Source: an uncultured Bacilli bacterium
GTDB taxonomy: Bacteria > Bacillota_I > Bacilli_A > RF39 > UBA660
Length of the DNA: 64,000 nucleotides
Direction: 5' to 3'
NCBI GenBank assembly: GCA_934098395.1
Contig: CAKOOM010000004.1
Span: forward strand, 88,691 to 152,690
This document shows positions 1 through 8,179 of this stretch, piece by piece. The notes under the pieces are model-generated. The model was not told the origin of the DNA. It saw only the letters and a list, made by a program, of their open reading frames with translations, and did not search any database. The translations under genes and the position numbers were made by a program. How positions within the stretch are numbered: the stretch's first letter is position 1; every line of letters starts with the position of its first letter.

Positions 1-52
1 CACTTTTGGCTGCATCACGAAAATATCTTTTTAAACTTCTAAACAACTTCAT
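1..52 (-). CDS. ftsX: FtsX, N-terminal fragment (cut by window edge)
   Basis: Only the first 17 codons are inside the window. They read MKLFRSLKRYFRDAAKS, the basic amphipathic N-terminus typical of FtsX, the permease partner of FtsE in the divisome ABC complex that activates cell-wall hydrolases. The ATG at 50-52 lies inside the end of ftsE (14-bp overlap), the usual ftsEX arrangement with coupled translation. The call rests on this short N-terminus plus the position directly after ftsE. Confidence 0.8.
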   Translation of the reverse strand, partial: MKLFRSLKRYFRDAAKS

Positions 53-731
53 AATATTTACCTCTCTCATAATCTTGTACTATCTTACCTTCATGTAATA
101 CAACGACTCTCTTTTTCATCGTATTTACGATATCTCTATTATGTGTTGTCATAATAATTGTGGTTCCCATTTTATTTATATCATCAAGGACTTTCATAAT
201 ACCCATACTTGTATCTGGATCCAAATTACCAGTAGGTTCATCACATATTAATAATTTTGGATTATTAACAATAGCTCTTGCTATGACAACTCTTTGTTGT
301 TCTCCACCAGATAATTGATTGGGATATTGTCTAACTTTTCCTTTTAATCCAACTAATTCAAGAACTTCCATTACTCTACGATGAATTTTTTTCTTATCAT
401 AACTGAATACTTCCATTGCAAAAGCAACGTTTTCATATACAGTAAGTCTTGGTAATAATTTAAAGTCTTGGAAGACTACTCCTAGTTTTCTTCTTAAAAT
501 ATAAACTTTTCTGTCTTTTAATTTTGCGACATTTATTCCACCGATCATAATTGAACCTTTATCAGGTTTTTCTTCACGATACAGCATTTTAATTAATGTT
601 GATTTTCCACTACCACTGGCGCCAATTACAAAGACAAAATCACCTTTAGATATTGTCAAGTCAATATCATATAGAGCTACTGTACCTGTTTTGTAAGTTT
701 TTTGTACGTCAGTAATTCTTATTAAATCCAT
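39..731 (-). CDS. ftsE: Cell division ATP-binding protein FtsE
   Basis: A 230-residue ABC ATPase. Walker A GASGSGKS lies at about residues 37-44, a Q-loop (VVFQDF) near residue 88, the signature LSGGEQQR near 140, Walker B LLICDEP near 160 and the switch His in TTHN near 196. All catalytic elements are present and the length is normal. FtsE drives FtsX and so controls extracellular peptidoglycan hydrolases at division. The ATG follows a GGTAGGTG ribosome site. It lies 70 bp downstream of the YitT gene, and ftsX overlaps its 3' end. Confidence 0.95.
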   Translation of the reverse strand: MDLIRITDVQKTYKTGTVALYDIDLTISKGDFVFVIGASGSGKSTLIKMLYREEKPDKGSIMIGGINVAKLKDRKVYILRRKLGVVFQDFKLLPRLTVYENVAFAMEVFSYDKKKIHRRVMEVLELVGLKGKVRQYPNQLSGGEQQRVVIARAIVNNPKLLICDEPTGNLDPDTSMGIMKVLDDINKMGTTIIMTTHNRDIVNTMKKRVVVLHEGKIVQDYERGKYYEVV

Positions 732-801
732 ATACTACACCTACCAATCATTTATTTATTATATCAAATAAATGCAAAACATTAAATACCTTTAATAAAT
801 T

Positions 802-1689
802 TTACATATTTTTACAATTTTTCTTAACACTTGACTCATATATATCTACGATTAAAAAGAAGGCTTTATTATCTATTTCAGATATAAGTTCTTTTAGTTT
901 TACATATTCAATCGTAGGAACTACACACATTAACATTTTTCTTTTTTTATTCGTATAACCTCCTCTGGCATTTATTACTGTTACTGAATAATTTAGTTTT
1001 TCAACAATGTAATCTCTAACGTCAAGGGGTTTAGTGGTAACTATATAAAATACTTTATTATCGGATATTCCAATAATTACTTTATCTATAATGTAAGCTG
1101 ATACGATTATGGAAATACTTGCATATATGGCATTTGTTAATCCCATAATATTTCCACTAAGTATAATAATTATAAAATTAATTATTAATGTAGAGGTACC
1201 AATACTAATATTTAGATATTTATGCATAAGGTCAATTAAAACACAAAATCCACCAGGACTATAATTAGACTTACGAATTAATCCAGAAGAAAGACCCATC
1301 ATTGCTCCACCAAAGACGACTATTAGGAATAATGAGGTATCTTCTAAATCAATGTATTTTGTTAAAAAGCTAGTACATGCTACGAATAATGGATAAATGA
1401 AGGTAACTGCTAACATTTTTGCAGCATATTCATATCCGAAAAAGATTAATCCTAAAATTAAACATATTAAAGAAATAATAAAAATTAGAAGCGATATATC
1501 AAATGAGAAATAATTAGCTAGTAAAATTGCCAATCCGGAACTACCAGATGAAACAATATTATATTTTTCAAAGAATAAGTTAATTGCTAATGCTCCCAAA
1601 AGCAAACCCATAACAAACAGAAATAGATTTTTACCAAAATTTTTCTTATATAATTTTTCAAAGAAAAGATTAATATCGAAATTATTCAT
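802..1689 (-). CDS. YitT family membrane protein (DUF161 + DUF2179), copy 1
   Basis: A 295-residue protein with about five or six hydrophobic segments between residues 20 and 205, followed by a soluble C-terminal domain (from about 210, with the family features VVTTKPLDVRDYIVEKL and GGYTNKKRKML). This is the YitT/DUF161-DUF2179 layout. The family function is not settled; transport or membrane stress roles have been suggested. Its start overlaps the stop of an adjacent paralogue by 8 bp, so the two are translated together and may form a heteromer. Confidence 0.85.
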   Translation of the reverse strand: MNNFDINLFFEKLYKKNFGKNLFLFVMGLLLGALAINLFFEKYNIVSSGSSGLAILLANYFSFDISLLIFIISLICLILGLIFFGYEYAAKMLAVTFIYPLFVACTSFLTKYIDLEDTSLFLIVVFGGAMMGLSSGLIRKSNYSPGGFCVLIDLMHKYLNISIGTSTLIINFIIIILSGNIMGLTNAIYASISIIVSAYIIDKVIIGISDNKVFYIVTTKPLDVRDYIVEKLNYSVTVINARGGYTNKKRKMLMCVVPTIEYVKLKELISEIDNKAFFLIVDIYESSVKKNCKNM

Positions 1690-2587
1690 AATTAATTTTC
1701 CTATTACTTACTTCGTATGAATCACATACCAAGTAAAATATTTTATCATCTATTTCTTTTAATCCTTCTTTAATTATATAATACATTTTGGTCGGTGCTA
1801 CAGCCATTATTAAGGTTTGTTTGTTATCTGAATATCCACCTGAGGCATCAATTATTGTACTACCCACACCAGGTAGGGAATTTAAAAAATCTCTTACAAT
1901 ATCATCTTTATTTTTAGATGTAACTATGTAAAAAGCTTTGCTATTAGATATACCAAGTAAAATTTTATCTGTTGCTATTGATATTAAATAGGCAACGACG
2001 ATGGCATACATAATAATTTTCCACGAGAATACTAACTTACCTATAGCAATTATTGTAACATTTACAAACATCATTGCGTTACCCATTGAAATTTTTGAAT
2101 ATTTACAAATTATGTTACCAATAACATCGGTTCCTCCGGTGGAGTAACCACTCTTGTATATTAATCCGTAGCCAATTCCTGCTAAAATACCACCCATCAC
2201 TGCAATAATGATAAATTCAAGATTTCCTAAATCAATTAAATCTGTAACATGCTTGGTTAATTCAACAAATACTGGATATATTAAAGCTCCGACAAGTTGA
2301 TTCTTTACGTCATTTATTCCTAGTAGAAAGAAACTAAGAACTATTAATACTAGGTTTGCAATTAAAATAAATGCTGATGGATTAACTCCAAATTCACTCA
2401 TTACAATTGAAACACCACTAACTCCAAAACAGACAATATCATATCTCAAAAAAAACAAGTTAAAAGAAAATGCGACGATTAGGCATCCAGATAAAAGCAT
2501 TAGATATCTTTTAAATATATTTTTTTTATTAACACGTTCAATTATTAAATTTATTCGCCTCTCCCTTAATTTCTTAAATAGTTTCAT
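1682..2587 (-). CDS. YitT family membrane protein (DUF161 + DUF2179), copy 2
   Basis: A 301-residue paralogue of the next gene. The transmembrane region includes the motif YKSGYSTGGTDVIG, conserved in YitT proteins, and the C-terminal DUF2179 part has VTSKNKDDIVRDFL and SGGYSDNKQTLIM. I start it at the ATG at 2587 rather than the GTG at 2590. The Shine-Dalgarno AGGAGG lies within the last codons of prfB and gives a 5-base spacing to the ATG. Copies 1 and 2 are tandem duplicates co-transcribed with prfB. Confidence 0.85.
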   Translation of the reverse strand: MKLFKKLRERRINLIIERVNKKNIFKRYLMLLSGCLIVAFSFNLFFLRYDIVCFGVSGVSIVMSEFGVNPSAFILIANLVLIVLSFFLLGINDVKNQLVGALIYPVFVELTKHVTDLIDLGNLEFIIIAVMGGILAGIGYGLIYKSGYSTGGTDVIGNIICKYSKISMGNAMMFVNVTIIAIGKLVFSWKIIMYAIVVAYLISIATDKILLGISNSKAFYIVTSKNKDDIVRDFLNSLPGVGSTIIDASGGYSDNKQTLIMAVAPTKMYYIIKEGLKEIDDKIFYLVCDSYEVSNRKINYE

Positions 2588-2589
2588 CA

Positions 2590-3670
2590 CTACCTCCTAA
2601 TATTCTTTTCTAATAACTCACCTATATCCCCATCTAAAACGCTATTAACATTACTTGTTTCATATCCACTATCATTATCTTTAACTAGTGTATATGGACA
2701 CATTATGTAACTTCTCTTGGCACTACCAAAGCCAATACTCATTCGATCTCCTAGCATATCATTTAGTTGTTTATTTTTTTTCTCTAATTCTAAATTATAT
2801 AGTTTGCTTTTTAAAACTTGCATAGCTGTATGTTTATTTTTTATTTGACTTCTTTCATTTTGGCAAGTAACAACAATCCCAGTTGGGATATGAGTAATTC
2901 TAACGGCGGAATCTGTTGTATTTACTCCTTGTCCTCCGGGTCCACTACTACGATAGATATCAACTCTAAGATCAGATTCAGGAATATCTATTTTTATTTC
3001 GTCATTAATAGCTGGGGTTACTTCAACTGAGGCAAAGGATGTATGTCTTCTTTTATTCGAATCAAAGGGGCTAATTCTAACTAGACGATGAACACCTCGT
3101 TCACCTTTTAAATAGCCATATGCGTTTATCCCATTTACTTCGAGTAAAACTGATTTTATTCCTACCTCATCCCCAGGTTGTCTATCTAGTTCAATATATT
3201 TATAGTCATTTTTAGATAAATATCTAGTATACATTCGATAGAGCATATTAGCCCAATCACAAGCTTCTGTTCCGCCAGCTCCGGAATGAATTTCCAAAAT
3301 ACAATTTCCTTTATCGTATGGTGATGAGAAATAGGTTTCTATACTTATATCTGTTAATTCTTTATCTATTTTAGCAAACTCTTCGTTTAATAAATTTAAT
3401 ATATCTTCGTCTACTTCTCCAGATAACAAATCAACCCCGGTTTCTATTTCATCTTTTACTATTTTAATTTTATCAATAGTATTACTAAGGGAATTATATT
3501 CTTTTAGAACATCATCTTTTGAGGATGTTGACCAAAAGGATACATCATTTATTATTTTATTAAGTTCTTCTTTTCTTTTTATTTTATTATCTAAGTCAAA
3601 GAGACCTCCATATATCATTAACTGTGTTATTTAAATTGGTATATTCATTGATTAATTCATGTTTTTCCAT
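2590..3670 (-). CDS. prfB: Peptide chain release factor 2, with programmed +1 frameshift
   Basis: RF2 terminates translation at UGA and UAA. The main frame carries SPF (in RISPFDSNKRR), the RF2 stop-codon-recognition motif, and the catalytic GGQ (SSGPGGQGVNTTDS). The first 24 codons are in another frame. They begin at the ATG at 3670 behind an AGGTGATG ribosome site, run to TGG AGG TCT CTT and then meet TGA at 3596-3598. A +1 slip at CTT-TGA-C joins this piece to DLDNKIKRKEE and gives about 359 residues. The internal SD-like AGG lies just before the slip site, as in the classical autoregulatory prfB frameshift: low RF2 favours the shift. Confidence 0.96.
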
Positions 3671-3686
3671 AACATCACCTAGCATA

Positions 3687-3715
3687 ATTGTACTAAATTT
3701 ATTAAGAAATGTCTA
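3687..3715 (-). promoter_or_regulatory. Sigma-A-type promoter of prfB
   Basis: On the minus strand, TAGACA (3710-3715), a 17-bp spacer and TACAAT (3687-3692) lie just upstream of the prfB ATG at 3670. Each hexamer differs from the consensus by one base. Confidence 0.6.
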
Positions 3716-3752
3716 TAAGTTATATAAATTTGTTTATATTTTAATATGATAA

Positions 3753-3784
3753 AAAGAACTATAAAGTTAGTTTTATAGTTCTTT
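3753..3784 (-). terminator. Intrinsic terminator of the 259-residue gene
   Basis: A perfect stem of about 10 bp (AGAACTATAA with TTATAGTTCT) overlaps the stop codon at 3773 and is followed on the minus strand by a T-run. A weaker T-run on the other side could let it act in both directions. Confidence 0.8.
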
Positions 3785-4552
3785 TGTTTTTACTTTGGTA
3801 TCAAAAGTTCTATCTCTGTTTATTGATATGTAGTTGTTGTATTTACGTTCTTCATCTTTAACTAGTTGTTTCATATTTTTGATATATAGATTTCTTTCTT
3901 CCTTATTGTAATTTAATTCTTTTATTTGCATTTCGACAAATTCAGGATTAGCTTTTTGAATATCATAATATTCAATATTTCTAGTAATTACATTGGGTTC
4001 AGCTTTTTCGATTAGAGTATTTGTAATAATGTCATACATTGCACCATTTTCTTTTTTTGCATATACTACGATTGGATTTTGTTCTTCTGGTACTTTTATT
4101 TGTAAGCAATAATATTCTGGTGTTTTCTTTGCTCTTTTGCAAGCTAACTCTTCGACTAATTTATGAATATAAATTTGTATACTTTCTTCGCTTAAATTAC
4201 CCAACATAAATTTTGCTAATAGTTGATGCGCCTCAACTGCTTTTGAATAACTTAGGCATGGAACGTTGGGATCTTCTGAATATATAATTACATTTCCTGA
4301 TATGGCATCTATCATAACTCCATCTTTTAATCTTGTTGCTATGATAGGAAATGAGCCCTCAACAAACCATGAGTTATCATTAACAGTTATTTTATCATCT
4401 AACTCCATAAATATTCCTTCATGGTTATACAAGTCTTTTATTTCTCTTTGTATTACGCCTCTTATTACACTAACTTTTTCAATATTGGATACATGATGTT
4501 TTACTGTATCGTTGTGATTATTTAGTAATAGGCAATAGTATTTTTCTTTCAT
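3773..4552 (-). CDS. Hypothetical protein, 259 residues
   Basis: I do not recognise a family. The protein is soluble, with no signal peptide or membrane segment. It looks like two halves: residues 1-110 are mixed alpha/beta, and 140-200 contain a segment (YYCLQIKVPE...GAMYDIITNTLI) that echoes the N-terminal YYCLLLNN...GVMIDAISGNVII, suggesting an internal duplication. The C-terminus (about 205-259) is Lys/Glu-rich and helical. It is a single-gene unit with its own consensus promoter and terminator. The start follows AAGGAGGTTTAGG. Confidence 0.8.
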   Translation of the reverse strand: MKEKYYCLLLNNHNDTVKHHVSNIEKVSVIRGVIQREIKDLYNHEGIFMELDDKITVNDNSWFVEGSFPIIATRLKDGVMIDAISGNVIIYSEDPNVPCLSYSKAVEAHQLLAKFMLGNLSEESIQIYIHKLVEELACKRAKKTPEYYCLQIKVPEEQNPIVVYAKKENGAMYDIITNTLIEKAEPNVITRNIEYYDIQKANPEFVEMQIKELNYNKEERNLYIKNMKQLVKDEERKYNNYISINRDRTFDTKVKTKEL

Positions 4553-4575
4553 CCTAAACCTCCTTAGTTAATTTA

Positions 4576-4604
4576 ATTATATTTAAATATTTATTATTTG
4601 TCAA
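4576..4604 (-). promoter_or_regulatory. Consensus sigma-A promoter of the 259-residue gene
   Basis: TTGACA (4599-4604), a 17-bp spacer and TATAAT (4576-4581) on the minus strand: a perfect match to both hexamers, immediately downstream of the terminator of the TasA-like gene. Confidence 0.85.
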
Positions 4605-4627
4605 TAAAAAAGAACCTTTCGGTTCTT
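4604..4627 (-). terminator. Intrinsic terminator of the TasA-like gene at 4634
   Basis: The stem AAGAACC/GGTTCTT with a TTTC loop (4610-4627) is followed by a T-run on the minus strand. Confidence 0.85.
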
Positions 4628-4633
4628 AATTAA

Positions 4634-5695
4634 CTATTCTGTTGTTTGTGCATTTTCTGGTAGACTTGATGTGATTTGTAAATCGAATGAAATTTTTCCG
4701 CCTGATGCGTAGTTTTCACAGTCAACATCTTGTCCTTCAACCCACATATAAATTCTTACTTTTGTTACTCCTGCTGTTAATGAGAATATTTGTGGATAAT
4801 GAGTAAATCCATATTTTGTTGTATGCGTTGGTGTTACATCTTTGAATTTTGTTGCATTATCTGTTTGAGTTGCTTTTCCTAATAGAATATCATCTGCTGA
4901 TGCAATTGTATCAATGATTCCTGAATATGGAACAAGAGTTCCTGCTGCGGCAGTTGCATTATTACCATAAACGTCTCTGGCGTTTGCTAATCCGTTATCG
5001 GTATGTGTGTTATAGTTTGGTTCCCAAAGATATGCTGTTGAAGCTGCACCATCATTTAATTTTTGGATATTAGCTACAGTGTCTGATGATGTTGTATGTC
5101 CTAATACAATGAATCCTACTCTTGAAGCATTCTTAATACCTAAATCAACATCTCCAGCATCTGTTGAATTAACTGCTGAATTTGGTGTCAAGTACACTGT
5201 AGTATCTTGTTCTACTTTAAAGAATACATCAAAGGCAATGAATTTTGCATCGCTAGTTTCTCCATTTGTTTCTTTTTCAGTTTCTTTTGTAGCTGTTAAA
5301 ATATATTCACCTTTATTATCAGCTGTCTCTGATGTTACTACTGTTCCGTAGTACATTGGGAATTTACCATTAGCATCTACAACACCTGCTGTTGATACTG
5401 GTTCAAGTGTATCAGGTAATTGGTTTTCACTTGCAGCATATGTTGCATGTGCTGAAGTTATATCTGTTTTTTGAAGAATTGATTTCCATTTAGTACCGTC
5501 TGCTGATATTTGGATACCATTTTTAGCTTCAATATTTACATTTAATGTACTAACACCTACTGTTTTATTAGCAGTAAACCATGCATATGTTGATGTTGCT
5601 AACATTATACCAGTCCCTAACATTAATAGCAATAATATTAATAATCTATACTTTCTTCGCTCTCTTCTTTCTTTTTTCTTTTGGTTTTTTTCCAT
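4634..5695 (-). CDS. TasA/camelysin-like secreted surface protein, 353 residues
   Basis: A very basic start (MEKNQKKKERRERRKYR) is followed by a hydrophobic segment at about residues 17-38 and the junction STYAWFTANK, typical of SipW-processed TasA/camelysin signal segments. The mature part begins with an alternating pattern (VGVSTLNVNIEAKNGIQIS) expected for a beta-sandwich. The C-terminus has RIYMWVEGQDVDCEN, shared with the paralogue at 17865 and in weaker form with 18880. It is probably a fibre or matrix subunit. It has its own promoter and terminator and lies at the downstream end of the surface cluster. Its polymer role is inferred from the family, not shown. Confidence 0.75.
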   Translation of the reverse strand: MEKNQKKKERRERRKYRLLILLLLMLGTGIMLATSTYAWFTANKTVGVSTLNVNIEAKNGIQISADGTKWKSILQKTDITSAHATYAASENQLPDTLEPVSTAGVVDANGKFPMYYGTVVTSETADNKGEYILTATKETEKETNGETSDAKFIAFDVFFKVEQDTTVYLTPNSAVNSTDAGDVDLGIKNASRVGFIVLGHTTSSDTVANIQKLNDGAASTAYLWEPNYNTHTDNGLANARDVYGNNATAAAGTLVPYSGIIDTIASADDILLGKATQTDNATKFKDVTPTHTTKYGFTHYPQIFSLTAGVTKVRIYMWVEGQDVDCENYASGGKISFDLQITSSLPENAQTTE

Positions 5696-5725
5696 ACAAA
5701 CTCTCCTTTTTATTGTTAGGGTTTT

Positions 5726-5779
5726 GCTATACTCCCTATATTACTATTCAAGTATAGCATAGTTTTTTTTTTATTGCAA
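5726..5779 (-). promoter_or_regulatory. Promoter and overlapping inverted repeat upstream of the TasA-like gene
   Basis: On the minus strand, TTGCAA (5774-5779), a 17-bp spacer and TATACT (5751-5756) with an extended TG form a strong promoter. The inverted repeat GCTATACT/AGTATAGC (arms 5726-5733 and 5751-5758) covers the -10 and the early transcribed region, so it could be an operator. A TAGTA occurs just after the -10, as at three other promoters of the cluster. Confidence 0.6.
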
Positions 5780-5822
5780 GTAAATTTTGACAATTTTCGA
5801 CACCGTTTTTTATTTATATGTT

Positions 5823-6407
5823 TTAATTGTTATTTTCAATGATTTGCTTTGAATCTACATTGATAATTATTGCCTCTACACTATCTTGATAATCGGTGGT
5901 ATTATATTGTTTTGGAAATTCTACGACTAGTTGATATATATTGCTTTCATCCTTTTCATGAGAAAAGGTTAGTTTATTGGTTTTAATTGTTTTAAAATAA
6001 GTTCCATCATCGTCTGGAGCTGTTTCTTCGCTTATTATAATGTTTTTACTATTAAGATCTGTATATTTTTCATTTAAGTATAATTTATATGATAAGGGAA
6101 GATTTGTCGTTGTAGTTATTGTGAGAGTATATTCCATATTGGTTTCACATCTTTTTTCACCATTATTATTTGCCACGATAAAATTATAAGTATATGGTTC
6201 ATCTTGTGGAATCATTTTATCTAAAACTATTTGTTTATTTTCGGAGTTACTATCTATTATATAAAAAGCCGTTTTGACATCAGCGTTGGAGTTAGCATGT
6301 GATTGAAATTTTGAATACGTTATTGGAACAATTATAAGTAGAATTATAAATATTATTAGTATTAATGTTAGTCGATTTAGTTTAAGAAATTTTTTTACAT
6401 CTATCAT
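5823..6407 (-). CDS. Small TasA/camelysin-like exported protein, 194 residues
   Basis: Basic N-terminus, hydrophobic core at about residues 13-31 (LILIIFIILLIIVPITYS), then TYSKFQSHANSNADVKTAFY. This resembles the cleavage region of SipW substrates, in which a small residue precedes an aromatic-containing segment. The remainder is beta-rich (for example NMEYTLTITTTTNLPLSYKLYLN). It sits 14 bp downstream of a SipW-type peptidase gene, its likely processing enzyme, in a run of minus-strand genes fed from the promoter at 17793. No anchor motif such as LPxTG is seen. Confidence 0.65.
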   Translation of the reverse strand: MIDVKKFLKLNRLTLILIIFIILLIIVPITYSKFQSHANSNADVKTAFYIIDSNSENKQIVLDKMIPQDEPYTYNFIVANNNGEKRCETNMEYTLTITTTTNLPLSYKLYLNEKYTDLNSKNIIISEETAPDDDGTYFKTIKTNKLTFSHEKDESNIYQLVVEFPKQYNTTDYQDSVEAIIINVDSKQIIENNN

Positions 6408-6421
6408 TTTTCACCTCTTAA

Positions 6422-6976
6422 TTATTTATAATTATTTTTAAATATTTCATCTTTAATATTTTGAAATGTTTTAGTTTCTTTTTTGGGATCTTTATATGAT
6501 AAGCATATATTTACCAAAATTAAGGTAACTACTAGGGAAATTATTATTTTTGGGGTAATAAATATATCTCTTAACATTCCACCTTTGTGAATTGTATATG
6601 CTAATTTACCAACAATATTTTCTTTTTTTACGTTGACATCTTCACTATTGTTGGCATCTCCTTTAGTAACAATAGTGTTTTCTCCGACGCTTATTACTCT
6701 ATGCGTTATTAAATCATCATTTTCTTTATAAGTTACGATATCATTTTCTTTAACATCTTTGGTTATTTTTACGATAATTATATCTTTGACATTTAGAGTG
6801 GGTTCCATACTACCAGTGGCTATTTCAAAGGTTGTATATCCAAAGATGTTGGAATATGGTTTATGTAAAATTTTGATGGAAATTATTTTATATAATGAAA
6901 AAAGAATTAAAACGGTGATAACTAATACTAAAAAATCAATAAATATTTGAAATGTTTTATTTACTATTTTTTTCAT
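6422..6976 (-). CDS. sipW: SipW-type signal peptidase I (active)
   Basis: A 184-residue ER/archaeal-type signal peptidase (family S26B). A transmembrane helix at about residues 10-30 precedes the catalytic Ser in ATGSMEPTL. His is in LITHRV, replacing the Lys of classical bacterial enzymes, and the Asp box is TKGDANNSED. A second membrane helix at about 143-161 completes the SipW topology. The start follows GGTGATAAA. It lies between two small TasA-like genes, so it probably cleaves their unusual signals. Confidence 0.92.
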   Translation of the reverse strand: MKKIVNKTFQIFIDFLVLVITVLILFSLYKIISIKILHKPYSNIFGYTTFEIATGSMEPTLNVKDIIIVKITKDVKENDIVTYKENDDLITHRVISVGENTIVTKGDANNSEDVNVKKENIVGKLAYTIHKGGMLRDIFITPKIIISLVVTLILVNICLSYKDPKKETKTFQNIKDEIFKNNYK

Positions 6977-7001
6977 ATTTTATCACCGCTTATCATTCTT
7001 G

Positions 7002-7607
7002 TTATACGACTGGTTCTACATATGGTTCTATTTTTTCTCCGGAGTATTGTAATACGGTAATGGATACGGGAATATTTAGGGTATTGTTTTCTATCAAGCC
7101 TATTTCGGTATCTTTATCATTATTTTCTTCATTATTATCCCATTTAATATATACTCTGATGTTATTTGTTTTGTTTTCTTTTATTTCATTTAGAGTTATT
7201 ACATTCGAATATGTATTTGGACCAGTTTTAATTAAGTTATAACCATTTTTTTCTTCTACTTTAGTAATTGTAAATAAGTTATCTAGTTTGCTAAAATCAA
7301 ATGTTAAATCATAGCGTATTGAAACTTGTGTAGTACTTGGATCTATATTGATATTGAAATATCCACTGGTTCCAGGAGCTATTTTTCCTGATGCTACAGT
7401 GCTATCTTCTTCACTAATAAAGTTATCTATGGTAAATGTTTCACTTTTTCCAATATTGGTATCGTTTATTAGTATATTCCAGGTTGCTACTTTTGAATCT
7501 ACATCCATATTAATATTACTTTCAAAAAGGCCATAAGTATTTGTAATCTCATAAATAGTAACAAATATCATTATGGCACATGTTATATATAAAATCTTAC
7601 TTTTCAT
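7002..7607 (-). CDS. Small TasA/camelysin-like exported protein, 201 residues
   Basis: A short signal segment at residues 5-25 ends in NTYGLFESNINMDVDSKVATWNI, a typical SipW-substrate transition into a beta-domain. Two motifs, GKIAPGTSGYFNINID and NNIRVYIKWDN, are closely mirrored in the plus-strand gene at 19745 (IIAPGSEGYFDLIID and INIRVYIKWND), which marks the two as paralogues. It overlaps the upstream pseudo-peptidase gene by 11 bp and precedes the active SipW gene. Confidence 0.7.
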   Translation of the reverse strand: MKSKILYITCAIMIFVTIYEITNTYGLFESNINMDVDSKVATWNILINDTNIGKSETFTIDNFISEEDSTVASGKIAPGTSGYFNINIDPSTTQVSIRYDLTFDFSKLDNLFTITKVEEKNGYNLIKTGPNTYSNVITLNEIKENKTNNIRVYIKWDNNEENNDKDTEIGLIENNTLNIPVSITVLQYSGEKIEPYVEPVV

Positions 7608-8124
7608 CTGGATTCTTTATTTCTTTAATTACAATATATATTTCATAGATAAATAATACTAATATTGGAAAGATTATTAGAAGTAGAAAGCCATATTTTG
7701 ATTCTAGAACTGATAATATTGAACCTAGATTATGATATGTTTTACTTGTTTCGGCTTTTCCAATTACAAACTCACTTGATAATGGATAATCTCCATTCAT
7801 GGTGAAAGTTGTTTCTGTTTTTGTTATATCTTCTTTACCTATGACGTTACCTAAATTAACTATTGCTTGTTCTGAATCCATTTCATAAAAGAATATTTTA
7901 TTTCCAGGTTTTATGTCTTTATTTTCGTTTTTAGTTACTACGACTAAATCACCTTTTTTATAGTTTGGTTTTAATTCGTTATCTCTAACTATTACTAGTG
8001 TTTTGTCACCAAAAACGGTAAGATTATAATCATTATAGTTTAGTAAACATACGGTTAGTGATATTGCTACCATACAGTATATTACTATAAAAAGTATTCC
8101 GATAATTTTTAGTACTTTCTTCAT
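7597..8124 (-). CDS. SipW-like membrane protein without catalytic residues, copy 1
   Basis: 175 residues from the ATG at 8124, which follows GGTGATAAA; the longer reading to 8157 lacks a ribosome site. The layout matches SipW: an N-terminal helix, a central beta domain with KPNYKKGDLVVV and a C-terminal helix followed by a basic tail. The active Ser region reads VIVRDNELKPNY, with no SM pair, and the THRV His region reads AIVNLGNV. It is therefore predicted to be inactive as a protease. A chaperone or scaffold role for surface subunits is inference. It is a paralogue of the gene at 26122. Confidence 0.75.
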   Translation of the reverse strand: MKKVLKIIGILFIVIYCMVAISLTVCLLNYNDYNLTVFGDKTLVIVRDNELKPNYKKGDLVVVTKNENKDIKPGNKIFFYEMDSEQAIVNLGNVIGKEDITKTETTFTMNGDYPLSSEFVIGKAETSKTYHNLGSILSVLESKYGFLLLIIFPILVLFIYEIYIVIKEIKNPDEK

Positions 8125-8179
8125 TTTATCACCACATCTTAAGTATATCATATTCATTTTTGATATGCAAGTAATTCAT

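Noticed and set aside
3596..3598. In-frame TGA in prfB as evidence of TGA recoding
   Set aside because: It lies at a classical CTT-TGA-C frameshift site, and TGA ends other genes such as infB.
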